From: Haloimpatiens lingqiaonensis
GTDB lineage: Bacteria; Bacillota; Clostridia; Clostridiales; Clostridiaceae
DNA: 64,000 nt
Assembly (NCBI RefSeq): GCF_044502415.1
Contig: NZ_CP172402.1
Reading direction: 5' to 3' (one strand)
The first letter of the stretch is position 1. Each line of letters begins with the position of its first letter. The notes under the pieces were generated by a model that was not told where the DNA came from, made no database searches, and worked only from the letters and a program-made list of their open reading frames with translations. This document shows positions 50,844 to 60,424 of this stretch, one piece after another. The position numbers and the translations under genes were made by a program.

Positions 50844-51067
50844 ATATAATAGGTGTTTGGGTACACTTTATTTTGTTTTCTCAATTTTATTTTGGTATGT
50901 GATATCTTTAAATTTAGCAAATAAAATTAGGATTTATAATTTATTTAAAATTAAAATCCCATAGTTGTTTATAGCAGAGGTAACTTGATAACGATTTGTA
51001 AAAAGCATAAACTATAAATTGTTAAAGGAATAAATGGAGAATACATAAAGTCTTAGGGGGGAAAACT

Positions 51068-52309
51068 ATGAGTAAAATTGCATTTCTAGGGGGATTGTTG
51101 ATAGATGGTACTGGAAAAGAACCCATAGAAAATTCACTAGTAATTGTTGAGGACAAAAAAATTCAATATGCCGGAGCTATGAAGGATATTGATGAGGAAT
51201 TAGAAAAAATTGATATTAAGGGAAAAACCATAATGCCGGGTTTAATAGATACCCATCTTCATTTTAGTGGAAATAGAACTGATGATGATACAGATTGGGT
51301 ACTTGAGCCTGTTATACAAAAGACTATTGTGGCAGTGGCACAAGCCCGTGAAGCACTTGAGCATGGCTTAACATCTGTAGGAGAAATTTCACGTTCAGGT
51401 ATACATATTCGTAATATGATTGAAGAGGGAGTTATTGAAGGACCTCGTGTGGTTACATCTGGACTTGGTTTTTGCAGAACAGCAGGACATGGGGACTCTC
51501 ATAAGTTGCCATTAGAGTATAACAATGATTCACATCCTTGGGCTGAGCGTGTGGATGGTCCTTGGGATCTTAGAAAGGCAGTAAGAAGAAGAATTCGTGA
51601 AAATCCAGATGCCATTAAAATATGGTCTACAGGTGGAGGAATTTGGAGACATGATGCAAAGGCTGATTCACACTATTGCATGGAAGAAATTCAAGCAGTA
51701 GTTGATGAATGTAACATGGTAGGCCTACCTGTATGGTCTCATGCTGAAGGTTATGAGGGAGCACTTAATTCTTGCAGGGCAGGAGTTTCTGCAATCATTC
51801 ATGGACAAGAGTTAAATGATGAGTGTCTTGAAATAATGAAGGAAAAGGACATAACTTTCTGTCCAACGCTACAGTTCTTCTATGAATGGTTTACTGTATA
51901 TGAACCACCATATAGACCAGTTCATGACAATTATCCAGGTAAAACCACTGCTGAAAAAGAATTAAATCGTATAATAGATAATTTACAGAAAGCAAATAAA
52001 AAGGGAATTAGAATTACCGTTGGTTCTGACTCTTTCTGCAGTAGTTTAACACCATATGGTAAATATGCTATTACAGAAATGTATACACTTAATAAATCAG
52101 GATTAACAGAAATGGAAACAATTATGGCAGCTACTAAAAATGGAGCTGAAATGCTTAGAATAGATGATATTACAGGGACTTTAGAAAAGGGTAAATTTGC
52201 AGACCTTCTTGTAATTAATGGCAATCCATTAGAGGATATTCATAATGTAGCTACTGATAAAATGAAAGTCATAATGAAGGAAGGTAAATTTGTTAAAAGA
52301 AAGGAATAA
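51068..52309 (+). CDS. Amidohydrolase family protein
   Basis: A 413-residue TIM-barrel metal hydrolase. Metal ligands in order: DTHLHF near residue 63, a Lys in AIKIWSTGGG near 180, HAEGYEG near 220, HGQELND near 240 and the catalytic-type Asp in GSDSFCS near 320. The C-terminal small beta-domain has GKFADLLVINGNPLEDI. Related to imidazolonepropionase-like and dipeptidase-like amidohydrolases. Substrate unknown; next to a dehydrogenase gene 5 bp away, suggesting one catabolic unit. Confidence 0.9.
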   Translation: MSKIAFLGGLLIDGTGKEPIENSLVIVEDKKIQYAGAMKDIDEELEKIDIKGKTIMPGLIDTHLHFSGNRTDDDTDWVLEPVIQKTIVAVAQAREALEHGLTSVGEISRSGIHIRNMIEEGVIEGPRVVTSGLGFCRTAGHGDSHKLPLEYNNDSHPWAERVDGPWDLRKAVRRRIRENPDAIKIWSTGGGIWRHDAKADSHYCMEEIQAVVDECNMVGLPVWSHAEGYEGALNSCRAGVSAIIHGQELNDECLEIMKEKDITFCPTLQFFYEWFTVYEPPYRPVHDNYPGKTTAEKELNRIIDNLQKANKKGIRITVGSDSFCSSLTPYGKYAITEMYTLNKSGLTEMETIMAATKNGAEMLRIDDITGTLEKGKFADLLVINGNPLEDIHNVATDKMKVIMKEGKFVKRKE

Positions 52310-52313
52310 AAAC

Positions 52314-53315
52314 GTGAGTAAAAAAATAAGATTTGGTGTTATAGGTACAAGCAAAATTACAGAGTGGTTTTTAAATGGAGCATCAAAACTAGAGGATTTT
52401 TGTTTGGTGGCAGTTTATTCAAGAAATGAAGAAAAGGGAGGAGCTTTTGCTGAAAAATATGGAGTAACTAATGTGTTTACAAATTTAGAAGAAATGGCAA
52501 AAAGCAATTTAATAGATGCTGTGTATATTGCATCCCCCAATGCGTTCCATAAAGAGCAGAGCATTTTATTTTTAAAAAATAAAAAACATGTATTGTGCGA
52601 AAAAGCCTTTGCATCTAACAGCATGGAAGTTGAAGAAATGATACAAACTGCTAAAGAAAACAATGTACTTTTAATGGAAGCTATGAAAACTACCCATTTA
52701 CCTAACTTTAAAGTGATTAAAGAAAATCTTCATAGAATTGGTAAGGTAAGAAGGTATTTTGGTAACTTCTGTCAGTATTCATCTAGGTATGACAAGTATA
52801 AAGAAGGAATAATATTAAATGCATTTAAACCTGAATTGTCTAATGGAGCATTGATGGATATAGGGGTTTATTGTATTCACCCAATGGTAAATTTGTTTGG
52901 AAAACCAAAGGAAATAAAGCCCAATGCCTTGATGTTAGAGTCGGGAGTAGATGGTGAGGGCAGTGTGTTATTTAAATATGACAATATGGATGCCCTAATC
53001 ATGTATTCAAAAATTGCTAATTCCTATATACCATCAGAAATACAAGGAGAAAAGGGTTCTATAACAATAGAAACAATGAATAATTTTCAAAAGGTAAAAA
53101 TACTATTAAAAAACGGGGAAGAAGAAGACTTAACGCAGAATCAAATAAAAGATGATATGTATTATGAAGTACAGCATTTTATAAATTTAATTAAGGAAAA
53201 TAAAACAGAGTCCAGCATTAATTCTTATGAGAATTCTAAATTAGTTATGGAAATAATGGACTCGGTGAGAGACAAAATAGGTTTAGTTTTTCCAGCAGAT
53301 AAAAATAAAAAATAG
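52314..53315 (+). CDS. Gfo/Idh/MocA family oxidoreductase
   Basis: A 333-residue NAD(P)-dependent enzyme. The N-terminal Rossmann fold has FGVIGTSKITEWFLNGA near residue 6, DAVYIASPNAFHKEQSI, and the substrate-side KHVLCEKAFASN with the conserved EK. A C-terminal alpha/beta domain follows (GALMDIGVYCIHPMVN). GTG 52314 has AAAGGA eight bases upstream and starts 5 bp after the amidohydrolase stop. Substrate is probably a sugar or polyol derivative. Confidence 0.9.
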   Translation: MSKKIRFGVIGTSKITEWFLNGASKLEDFCLVAVYSRNEEKGGAFAEKYGVTNVFTNLEEMAKSNLIDAVYIASPNAFHKEQSILFLKNKKHVLCEKAFASNSMEVEEMIQTAKENNVLLMEAMKTTHLPNFKVIKENLHRIGKVRRYFGNFCQYSSRYDKYKEGIILNAFKPELSNGALMDIGVYCIHPMVNLFGKPKEIKPNALMLESGVDGEGSVLFKYDNMDALIMYSKIANSYIPSEIQGEKGSITIETMNNFQKVKILLKNGEEEDLTQNQIKDDMYYEVQHFINLIKENKTESSINSYENSKLVMEIMDSVRDKIGLVFPADKNKK

Positions 53316-53326
53316 CTATTTCTTAA

Positions 53327-53436
53327 AGTGGCTGTGGCATTAAGAATAAATACTAGGATATATTGTGCTAGATTTAAATCTTTATAACAATATACCATAT
53401 GTAAGTTTTTTAATGCCACAGTCCCTTTATTTTTTG
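53327..53436 (+). terminator. Long-loop inverted repeat, possible terminator
   Basis: AAAGTGGCTGTGGCATTAA is complementary, with few mismatches, to TTAATGCCACAGTCCCTTT ~70 bp downstream, followed by a T-run. Terminator-like but with a large loop. Confidence 0.6.
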
Positions 53437-53469
53437 ACAAATTACCAGTTCACATTTATTAAAAATATT

Positions 53470-55080
53470 CAGAAGTTTAGCACTTAAAAATTTTTGGGGC
53501 GTGAGCCCGCTGATTTATAATGAATGATTGAGGGTTAGGTTAAAAACCATAAATTCTGATTTTTGCTGGAAATTTTAGAGAAAAAATTTGCATAATAAAA
53601 GCATCCTTTTTATAATAGTTTTTACTAGAAACCAACTTAAAAAGGATGCTGATAAAATGAGTAAAAGTTATTTAAAACAATTACTTACTTATATTAATAA
53701 GGTATACGATATAGGTGAAAAAATCAATAACTTAAAAGATAAAAGAATAAAATCTGATGTAAAAATTTCAACAATTACCTTCGTGGTGTTATTTGGATTT
53801 ATGCTTCAGATAAGAAGTTTCAATAGATTAGAACATTGGCTTAAAAAAGGCAAGTTTAAAAAAGTAATACCTAAAAAAACTAAAATGCCACGCATTGATG
53901 CCGTTAGGCGCTCCTTAAGTGATTTTGATTTAGATGGATTAAAAGAAATTCATAAACATATAATAAAAACCATTGTAAAAAATAAAGTATTTAGAAATGG
54001 TACTATAGATAAATTAAAAGTAGTTGCCATAGACGGTGTAGAGCTATTTGAAAGCACTAAAAAGTGTTGTGATAAATGCCTTACAAGAGTTGATAAAAAT
54101 GGAACTACTCATTATTTTCATAGAACAGTAGTATGTACAACCGTAGATTCTGATCCACACATTATTTTAGGGCAAGAGATGCTTGAGCCTAAAAAGGACA
54201 GTTCAGATAAGGATGAGGGGGAAACTACAGGTGGCAAAAGACTAATCAGAAGACTTTATAAAGAGTATCATCATTTTGCAGATATTATAGTTGCTGACGC
54301 TTTATATTGTAAGTCTACTTGGATTAAAGAAGTACTCTCTATAGGAATGAATGCAGTAGTAAGGGTTAAAGATGAACGACTTCATATTGTAAAAGATGCA
54401 CTAGCTTTATTTAAGTGCCGTGAGGCAGATAAAGAATGGATAGTTAATAAAAAAAATAAAAATTATTTAAAGATAAAAGCTTGGGATGAAGATAACTTTG
54501 AAATGGCTGATTCAGAAATAAAAGTAAGGTTTATAAAATTTATAGAAGAAGTTCATACTGGAGATAAGGTAGAAATTAAAGAAGCATGGATTATAACAAC
54601 AGACAAATTTACATCAGTAGAAACCTTATGGAAGATAATGCATAAAAGATGGGACATTGAAAATAATGTATTTCATCAGTTAAAAACAGAATGGCATTTA
54701 GATCATTGTTTTCTTCATAGCCCTACGGGCGTAGAAACAGTGGCAATGTTTTTAATACTAGCATTTAATTTGATGCAATTGTACTTTTTTAGGTGTATAA
54801 GATCCTTCAGAAAAAAACGAATGCTTCAAATAGATATTGTTGAAGATATAAGAGATGAGAGATTTACTATAGAAGATGACTGGATCAATCCACTATTTGT
54901 AAAGACTTAACTTTAAAATAAAATTGGAAATTATTTATTAAGATTTCGTGGGGTAGGGGTAAGTGTATCTATTTTTGCGACCTATCGGTCTGCGGGCTTA
55001 CCAGCCCTTTAAGTAAATGTAAAAAGATACAATTCCAGTAAAAATAAAATTTTTACTGGAATTTAGGTGCTAAATCTCTG
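53470..55080 (+). mobile_element. Insertion sequence A, copy 2 (1611 bp, intact)
   Basis: Ends CAGAAGTTTAGCACTTAAA and, read inward, CAGAGATTTAGCACCTAAA. 9-bp target duplication AAAAATATT at 53461-53469 and 55081-55089. Nearly identical to the left part of copy 1 at 6367; less so in the right part. Confidence 0.94.
53657..54910 (+). CDS. DDE transposase of IS-A
   Basis: A ~417-residue transposase, intact. Core blocks: KVVAIDGVELFESTKKCCDKC near residue 130 (first Asp, followed by Cys pairs CCDKC), FADIIVADALYCKS near 210 (second Asp), and HKRWDIENNVFHQLKTEWHLDHC near 330 (Glu). The start at 53657 has AAAGGATGCTGATAA upstream; a start 69 bp earlier is open but overlaps the left end. Family not pinned; an IS4-superfamily type is likely. 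Confidence 0.88.
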   Translation: MSKSYLKQLLTYINKVYDIGEKINNLKDKRIKSDVKISTITFVVLFGFMLQIRSFNRLEHWLKKGKFKKVIPKKTKMPRIDAVRRSLSDFDLDGLKEIHKHIIKTIVKNKVFRNGTIDKLKVVAIDGVELFESTKKCCDKCLTRVDKNGTTHYFHRTVVCTTVDSDPHIILGQEMLEPKKDSSDKDEGETTGGKRLIRRLYKEYHHFADIIVADALYCKSTWIKEVLSIGMNAVVRVKDERLHIVKDALALFKCREADKEWIVNKKNKNYLKIKAWDEDNFEMADSEIKVRFIKFIEEVHTGDKVEIKEAWIITTDKFTSVETLWKIMHKRWDIENNVFHQLKTEWHLDHCFLHSPTGVETVAMFLILAFNLMQLYFFRCIRSFRKKRMLQIDIVEDIRDERFTIEDDWINPLFVKT

Positions 55081-55209
55081 AAAAATATTAAGTAATATGG
55101 AAACTTTTCAGAAAATACTGTACAATTCTTATATAGTGATGAATTTTAGATAAAAATAGTGAAATATATATGTTTGTAAAATTAATAATTTAGGGGGGGC
55201 TTGGATTTC

Positions 55210-57282
55210 ATGAAAAGATATGAACCTATAAGTAAGAAATGTAATTTTATGTTGCATGGAGCAGATTACAATCCCGAACAGTGGGAACATATTCCGGGTA
55301 TTTGGAATGAGGATATGAGACTTATGAAGCTAGCAAATTGCAATGTAGTGTCAATAGGCATGTTTTCTTGGAGTGCCTTGGAGCCTGAAGAAGGAAATTT
55401 TGAATTTGCATGGCTTGATGAAATTATGGACAAATTATATAAAAGTGGTGTTTATGTAATACTTTCTACTCCTAGTGGAGCTAGACCTGCTTGGATGTCT
55501 CAGAAGTATCCTGAAGTATTGAGGGTTAGGGAAAACAGAATTAGAAATCTTCATGGAGAGCGCCATAATCATTGTTATACATCCCAAATTTATAGGGAAA
55601 AAGTTCGCATAATAAATACAAAACTGGCTGAGAGATATAAAAATCATCCTGCTCTTATTATGTGGCATGTATCAAATGAATATGAAGGCGAATGTCATTG
55701 TGAACTATGTCAACAGGAGTTTAGACAATGGCTTAAGGAAAAATACAATGGAGATTTAGACAAGCTAAATAAAGCATGGTGGACAGGGTTTTGGAGCCAC
55801 ACATATACTGATTGGTCACAAATAGAATCACCATCACTACAGGGAGAAACTAATTTACATGGATTAAATTTAGATTGGAAAAGATTTGTTACATACAAAA
55901 CAGTAGATTTCTTTAAGTGGGAAACCATTCCTTTGAGAGAAATAGCACCAGAAATACCTATAACAACAAATTTTCATGAGTACGTGAATATAGCAAATAG
56001 CTTAAATTATTGGGAGTTTGCTCCTTACTTAGATGTGATTTCTTGGGACAACTATCCTTATTGGCATGGACAGCGTCCAGAACCTTTAGAAGCATCTAGA
56101 AGGGCATTTATACATGATATAAATAGATCTTTAAAGGGTGGGAAGCCATTTATGATGATGGAAAGTTCCCCTAGCGCAACTAATTGGCAGCCGGTGGCTA
56201 AATTAAGACGTCCTGGCATGCATGTTTTGGCATCACTTCAAGCCATAGCACATGGCTCAGATACTGTTCAGTATTTCCAGTGGAGAAAAAGTAGAGGATC
56301 TTCTGAAAAATTTCATGGGGCAGTAGTGGATCACTGTGGGCATGAAAATACTAGGGTGTTTAAGGAGGTTTCAAAAGTTGGAGAAATATTATCCAAACTT
56401 GATTCCGTTGTTGGAACTTCAGTAGAGCCAGAGGTAGCTATAATTTACGACTGGGAAAATTGCTGGGCCATGGAGGATGCTCAAGGGCCTAGAAAAGAAA
56501 AAAAGGATTATTTTGAAACCTGCGTAAATCACTACAAAGCCTTTTGGGAAATGGGAGTACCTGTAGATGTGGTAAATATGGATGCAGATTTTTTAAAATA
56601 TAAGCTAGTTGTAGCACCTATGCTTTATATGGTTAAAAAAGGTGTGGGAGAAAGAATAGAGGAATTTGTAAAAGCAGGAGGGACTTTTGTAACTACATAT
56701 TGGAGCGGCATAGTGGATGAAAATGACTTATGCTTTCTTGGAGGATTTCCGGGGCCCCTTAGAAAGGTTACTGGAATATGGTCTGAAGAATTAGATGCTT
56801 TATATGATGGTGAAGTAAATTATGTTCAATTTAAGAGTGATAATGAATTGGGCATGGCTGGAGAATACCAAGCTAGTATATTCTGTGATTTAATTCATGC
56901 GGAAACAGCTAAAGTGCTTGCCACTTATAAAAATGATTTTTACGCGGGAATGCCTGCAGTTACAGAAAATATTTTTCATAAGGGAAAAGCTTACTATATA
57001 GCATTCAGAAGCAACGAGGACTTCCTTTTGAATTTCTACAAAAAAATAGCTCAAGACTGTAATTTGAAAAGAGCAATAAATGCTGAACTGCCTCAAGGAG
57101 TTACTGCACAGATGCGTACAGATGGGTAAAAAGATTTTATATTTATTTCTAACTTTACTGCAGATAAAAAGAGCGTGAATTTAAATAAAAACATATTTAA
57201 AGATATGGAAACTGGAAATAAAGTAGAGAAAATTTTGGACTTAGATGCCTATGGAATGAAAATACTACAGAATATTAGATAA
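55210..57282 (+). pseudogene. Beta-galactosidase, glycoside hydrolase family 42, with nonsense mutation
   Basis: A ~690-codon GH42 gene. The TIM barrel starts FMLHGADYNPEQW. The acid/base is in WHVSNEYEGECHC near residue 157 and the nucleophile Glu in FMMMESSPSATNW near 318. The trimerisation domain has a second Cys-rich/Asp region. A TAA (57127-57129) interrupts TDG-KDFIFISNF; GAA would be expected there. The rest (NFTADKKSVNLNKNIF..YGMKILQNIR) continues in frame to 57282. The shortened product keeps the active site but lacks the C-terminal beta domain. A GGGGGGG site precedes ATG 55210. Confidence 0.88.
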
Positions 57283-57320
57283 TTGAAAATAGTACCTTCT
57301 AAATTTGAATATTATGGAAT

Positions 57321-58661
57321 ATGGATGTGTTTAAAATGAGTGATAAAGATATTAAAAAAAGGGTATATTCAATGATATTACCTATAATATTAGAAAACAT
57401 ACTGGAGATGACTGCAGGTATTGTTTCAGCAGGTATGATAGGGAGAATAGATGTTACGGCAATATCAACACAAGGAGTATGCTCAAGACTTGTAGGTATT
57501 TTGTGGTGCATATTTAAAGGCGTATCCATTGGAGCAACAGTTTTAGTGGCTAGAGCATATGGTGGTAATAATAAAAATAAGATAAAAAAGGTATCTCAGC
57601 AAACATTACTCCTTTCTCTTATATTAGGATTATTTTTTCAGGTAATATTATTATGGCAAGCCCATGCCTTTTTAAGTATATTTAATCCTAGTGATGGAAT
57701 AATGAGAATGGCGGTGCCGTATTTAAAATTAATTTCTTTTGGACTTCCATTTCAAGCTATTATGATTGCAGTAACAGGTATACTCCAGGGAACAGGAGAT
57801 GGAAAAACTCCAATGATTATATCTTTATTTATGAATGGGGTAAATATAATAGTTGGATATCCATTAATATTTGGAAATTTTGGTTTTCAGTCTATGGGGC
57901 TAAAAGGTGCTGCTATTGCTACTGTAATATCTCAAATTGTTGCAGCATTAATAGGTTTGTACGTACTATTTAAAAAAGGCGGTTTATTAGAGAACTCAGA
58001 AAAAATATTTAAATTAGAATTTAAGGAAATTTCATCAATACTTAATATAGGAATACCATCAGCTTTTGAATCACTATTTTGGCAGTTTTCAGCTATAATA
58101 CTCACCAGGGTGATGTTATCCTTTGGTGAAGAACCTTTTTCTGCATACCAGCTAGGTCTCCAAGCAGAAACTATTTCAGAAATGCCAGCACTGGGATTTG
58201 GAGTTGCAGCTACAACTTTTGTCGGACAGGCACTGGGAGCTATGGATAAAGAACTTGGCAAAAGGTACGTAAAAGTAATTAAAAAAGGTGGTTTATTAGT
58301 AATGGCTTTTGGAAGCCTTTTGCTTATTTGTTTCCCTAATCAAATTATGAGGCTACTCACAGATGATCCTAAAGTTATAGCGCTTGGAGCCATTTATATT
58401 AGACTAATGGGTTTAATTCAAATACCTCAAAATCTAGCAAGGGTTTATAATGGAGCTCTAAAGGGAGCTGGATTTACTAAAATACCTATGATGGTATCGG
58501 GGCTTGGACTTTGGGGAGTTAGAATACCACTTTCTCTTATATTAACTTATGTTTTTCATATGGATATAGTATATATATGGTTTATTATATGTGTTGATCA
58601 AGTATTTAGATTTATTCTCAGCATAGTTTGGTATAAAAAGAAGGAAATTTTTACAGCGTAA
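57321..58661 (+). CDS. MATE family efflux transporter
   Basis: A 446-residue MATE exporter with 12 membrane segments. Family blocks: LPIILENILEMTAGIVSAGMIG near residue 16, ILQGTGDGKTPMI near 155, GIPSAFESLFWQFS near 245, and ALKGAGFTKIPMM near 385. Not closely similar to the MATE protein at 33558. Start ATG 57321 or ATG 57336; neither has a strong ribosome binding site, so it may be translated with the GH42 message. Confidence 0.9.
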   Translation: MDVFKMSDKDIKKRVYSMILPIILENILEMTAGIVSAGMIGRIDVTAISTQGVCSRLVGILWCIFKGVSIGATVLVARAYGGNNKNKIKKVSQQTLLLSLILGLFFQVILLWQAHAFLSIFNPSDGIMRMAVPYLKLISFGLPFQAIMIAVTGILQGTGDGKTPMIISLFMNGVNIIVGYPLIFGNFGFQSMGLKGAAIATVISQIVAALIGLYVLFKKGGLLENSEKIFKLEFKEISSILNIGIPSAFESLFWQFSAIILTRVMLSFGEEPFSAYQLGLQAETISEMPALGFGVAATTFVGQALGAMDKELGKRYVKVIKKGGLLVMAFGSLLLICFPNQIMRLLTDDPKVIALGAIYIRLMGLIQIPQNLARVYNGALKGAGFTKIPMMVSGLGLWGVRIPLSLILTYVFHMDIVYIWFIICVDQVFRFILSIVWYKKKEIFTA

Positions 58662-58885
58662 ATAACTAAATTAATATTTAGTATATAGGCACGGAATTGA
58701 ATGAAAATCAATATAAACAACCTACTATAAGCTTAAAAAATAGATAATTTAAAAAAATACCATAAAGTATAGCTATATTATTATAAAAATAAATAAAATA
58801 GCATTATAATTGAATAATTACCAATTAAATGGATAGAATTCATTGTAATAGAGAAAATGTTTTAGAAACAAGGAAGGAGAATACA

Positions 58886-59221
58886 ATGAATAAAGTCACA
58901 TTAATTGGAAGATTAACTAAAGATGCGGATCTAGTAGATTTAAATGACCCTGAGAGAAAGGGTGTGACATTTACTTTAGCAGTAGACAAAAGGCATAAGA
59001 ATATAAATGGAGAAAGGGAAGCAGATTTTATTCCAATTATTCATTTTACAAATCATTATGATAGTTTAATAAAATATTTGTTAAAGGGAAGATTGATTGC
59101 AATTAGTGGAAGAATTTCTGTATACTCAAAAGACCAGCAGGATGGAACTAGAAAATACTATACAAGTGTTGTAGCAGATGAAATTAAATTTCTTGAAAGC
59201 AGAAAAGAAACAGCAATATAG
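58886..59221 (+). CDS. Single-stranded DNA-binding protein, short form
   Basis: A 111-residue OB-fold protein: MNKVTLIGRLTKDADL, FTLAVDKRHKN, ADFIPI, GRLIAISGRI and ADEIKFLESR are SSB blocks. It lacks the long Gly/Pro-rich region and acidic tail (DDDLPF-type) of replicative SSB, so it is probably a second, specialised SSB. AAGGAGGAG before ATG 58886 decides the start; an upstream in-frame ATG lies 57 bp earlier. The stop codon abuts the inverted-repeat element. Confidence 0.85.
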   Translation: MNKVTLIGRLTKDADLVDLNDPERKGVTFTLAVDKRHKNINGEREADFIPIIHFTNHYDSLIKYLLKGRLIAISGRISVYSKDQQDGTRKYYTSVVADEIKFLESRKETAI

Positions 59222-59456
59222 GAATGTTGCGACGCAACATTCTTATAATTGACAATTGACAATTGACAGTTGACAATTATGGATGTTTTGCTAATGCAAA
59301 ACTAAAATTAAAAACAGAAAAAGACCTAAATATAGATAAATTCTATGTTTAGGTCTTTTAAAATTTTAGTTTTTCTGTAAGAAAAACTTCATTCATTGTC
59401 CATTGTCCATTGTCAATTGTCAATTGTCAATTATAAAATTGCGTCGCAATTTATTC
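59222..59456. repeat. Stop-to-stop inverted-repeat element, copy 2 (235 bp, intact)
   Basis: Fills exactly the space between the SSB stop (TAG) and the stop of the convergent glycosylase. Same ends and centre as copy 1 (2974-4673). TTGACAA heptamers in the left arm; five TTGTCCA/TTGTCAA units in the right arm against four in copy 1. The central AAAAGACCTAAATATAG hairpin with T-run flanks can act as a terminator in both directions. Confidence 0.9.
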
Positions 59457-60059
59457 TTATTTTGTGGCAAGTGTCTTTAAAGCGGTGGCTAGTTTTTCCC
59501 AGTCTTTAGAGTACATAGCCTTAAATTCTTCATTTCTGTTATATGTAAGTGAAGAAGGGTGATACATAGGGAAAATATATCTTCCTATTTCTTCATTAAA
59601 ATAAAGTTCTCCGTGGCAGGTGCCTATACTGATAAAAGGCGTAAGTCTTTTAAGAGGTACATTACCAAGGGTTACTATTAGTTTTGGATTGGCCAATTTA
59701 ATTTCTTCATCTAATAGGTGCCTAAATAAATTTATTTCAGAAGTTTTTGGTGGGCGATTACTTATAGTTTCTCTTCCATTTTTTGAAAGTTTCTTTTTTA
59801 TAGGCCTAAAAAAGCAGGTGTTTGTTATGCGTATATCTTTTCTGCTAACTCCTATAGAATTTAGATAACTTTCAAAAGTTTTACCAGCAATGCCTACAAA
59901 AGGTTTGCCTGTTTCTACTTCTGTTTTACCAGGGGCTTCACCTACAAATAAAATATCACAAGGTATAGGACCATCACCAGTTATCCATCCACCTATGTGT
60001 TCTTCTTTATAATTTTCTGATATATTTTTAATCTGATTTTTTATTTCTTCAAGGGTCAT
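59457..60059 (-). CDS. Uracil-DNA glycosylase family protein
   Basis: A 200-residue enzyme of the uracil-DNA glycosylase superfamily. Motif 1 is GEAPGKTEVETGKPFVG near residue 39 and motif 2 is MYHPSSL near 168. It resembles families 4 and 5, but the usual N-terminal CxxC Fe-S ligands of family 4 are absent, so the cluster may be missing. It would excise uracil from DNA. No strong ribosome binding site is visible; start chosen at MTLEEIKNQIKNI. Confidence 0.85.
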   Translation of the reverse strand: MTLEEIKNQIKNISENYKEEHIGGWITGDGPIPCDILFVGEAPGKTEVETGKPFVGIAGKTFESYLNSIGVSRKDIRITNTCFFRPIKKKLSKNGRETISNRPPKTSEINLFRHLLDEEIKLANPKLIVTLGNVPLKRLTPFISIGTCHGELYFNEEIGRYIFPMYHPSSLTYNRNEEFKAMYSKDWEKLATALKTLATK

Positions 60060-60197
60060 TTATTAAAACTTACCGTCACCAAAACCTTATAAAACTTTAT
60101 GAAAAGATTATATAAATATATAGTTTAGTTTATTTCCTATTTCATAATGTCCGATTTTGCCTATTTTATAACCTTCTGTAAAGAGGTTAAATTGCGG

Positions 60198-60424
60198 CTA
60201 CTTTCGTTTGTATAACACTCCATAGGCTTTATACACTTTATAAGTGCTTATATGAAGTTTTTTAATCTTCTTTTCAAGTTTTGCAATGCTCTTGGTTTTT
60301 TGGCAACTCTCTCCTTTCTTATTCATAATATATTTTGTTGAACATTGTCTTTGAAGTCTTTTTAAATTTTTACTTAGTTTTTTAACTTTGTTTGTTTTAC
60401 TAATATTACTATTAAAATATATTT
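60198..60424 (-). pseudogene. Fragment of an IS200/IS605-type tnpB gene
   Basis: About 74 codons on the minus strand reading KTNKVKKLSKNLKRLQRQCS, KYIMNKKGESCQKTKSIAKL and EKKIKKLHI. This is the Lys-rich helical part of TnpB/OrfB proteins. Both ends of the gene are missing, and the frame runs on from the end of the cardiolipin synthase gene. Confidence 0.75.
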
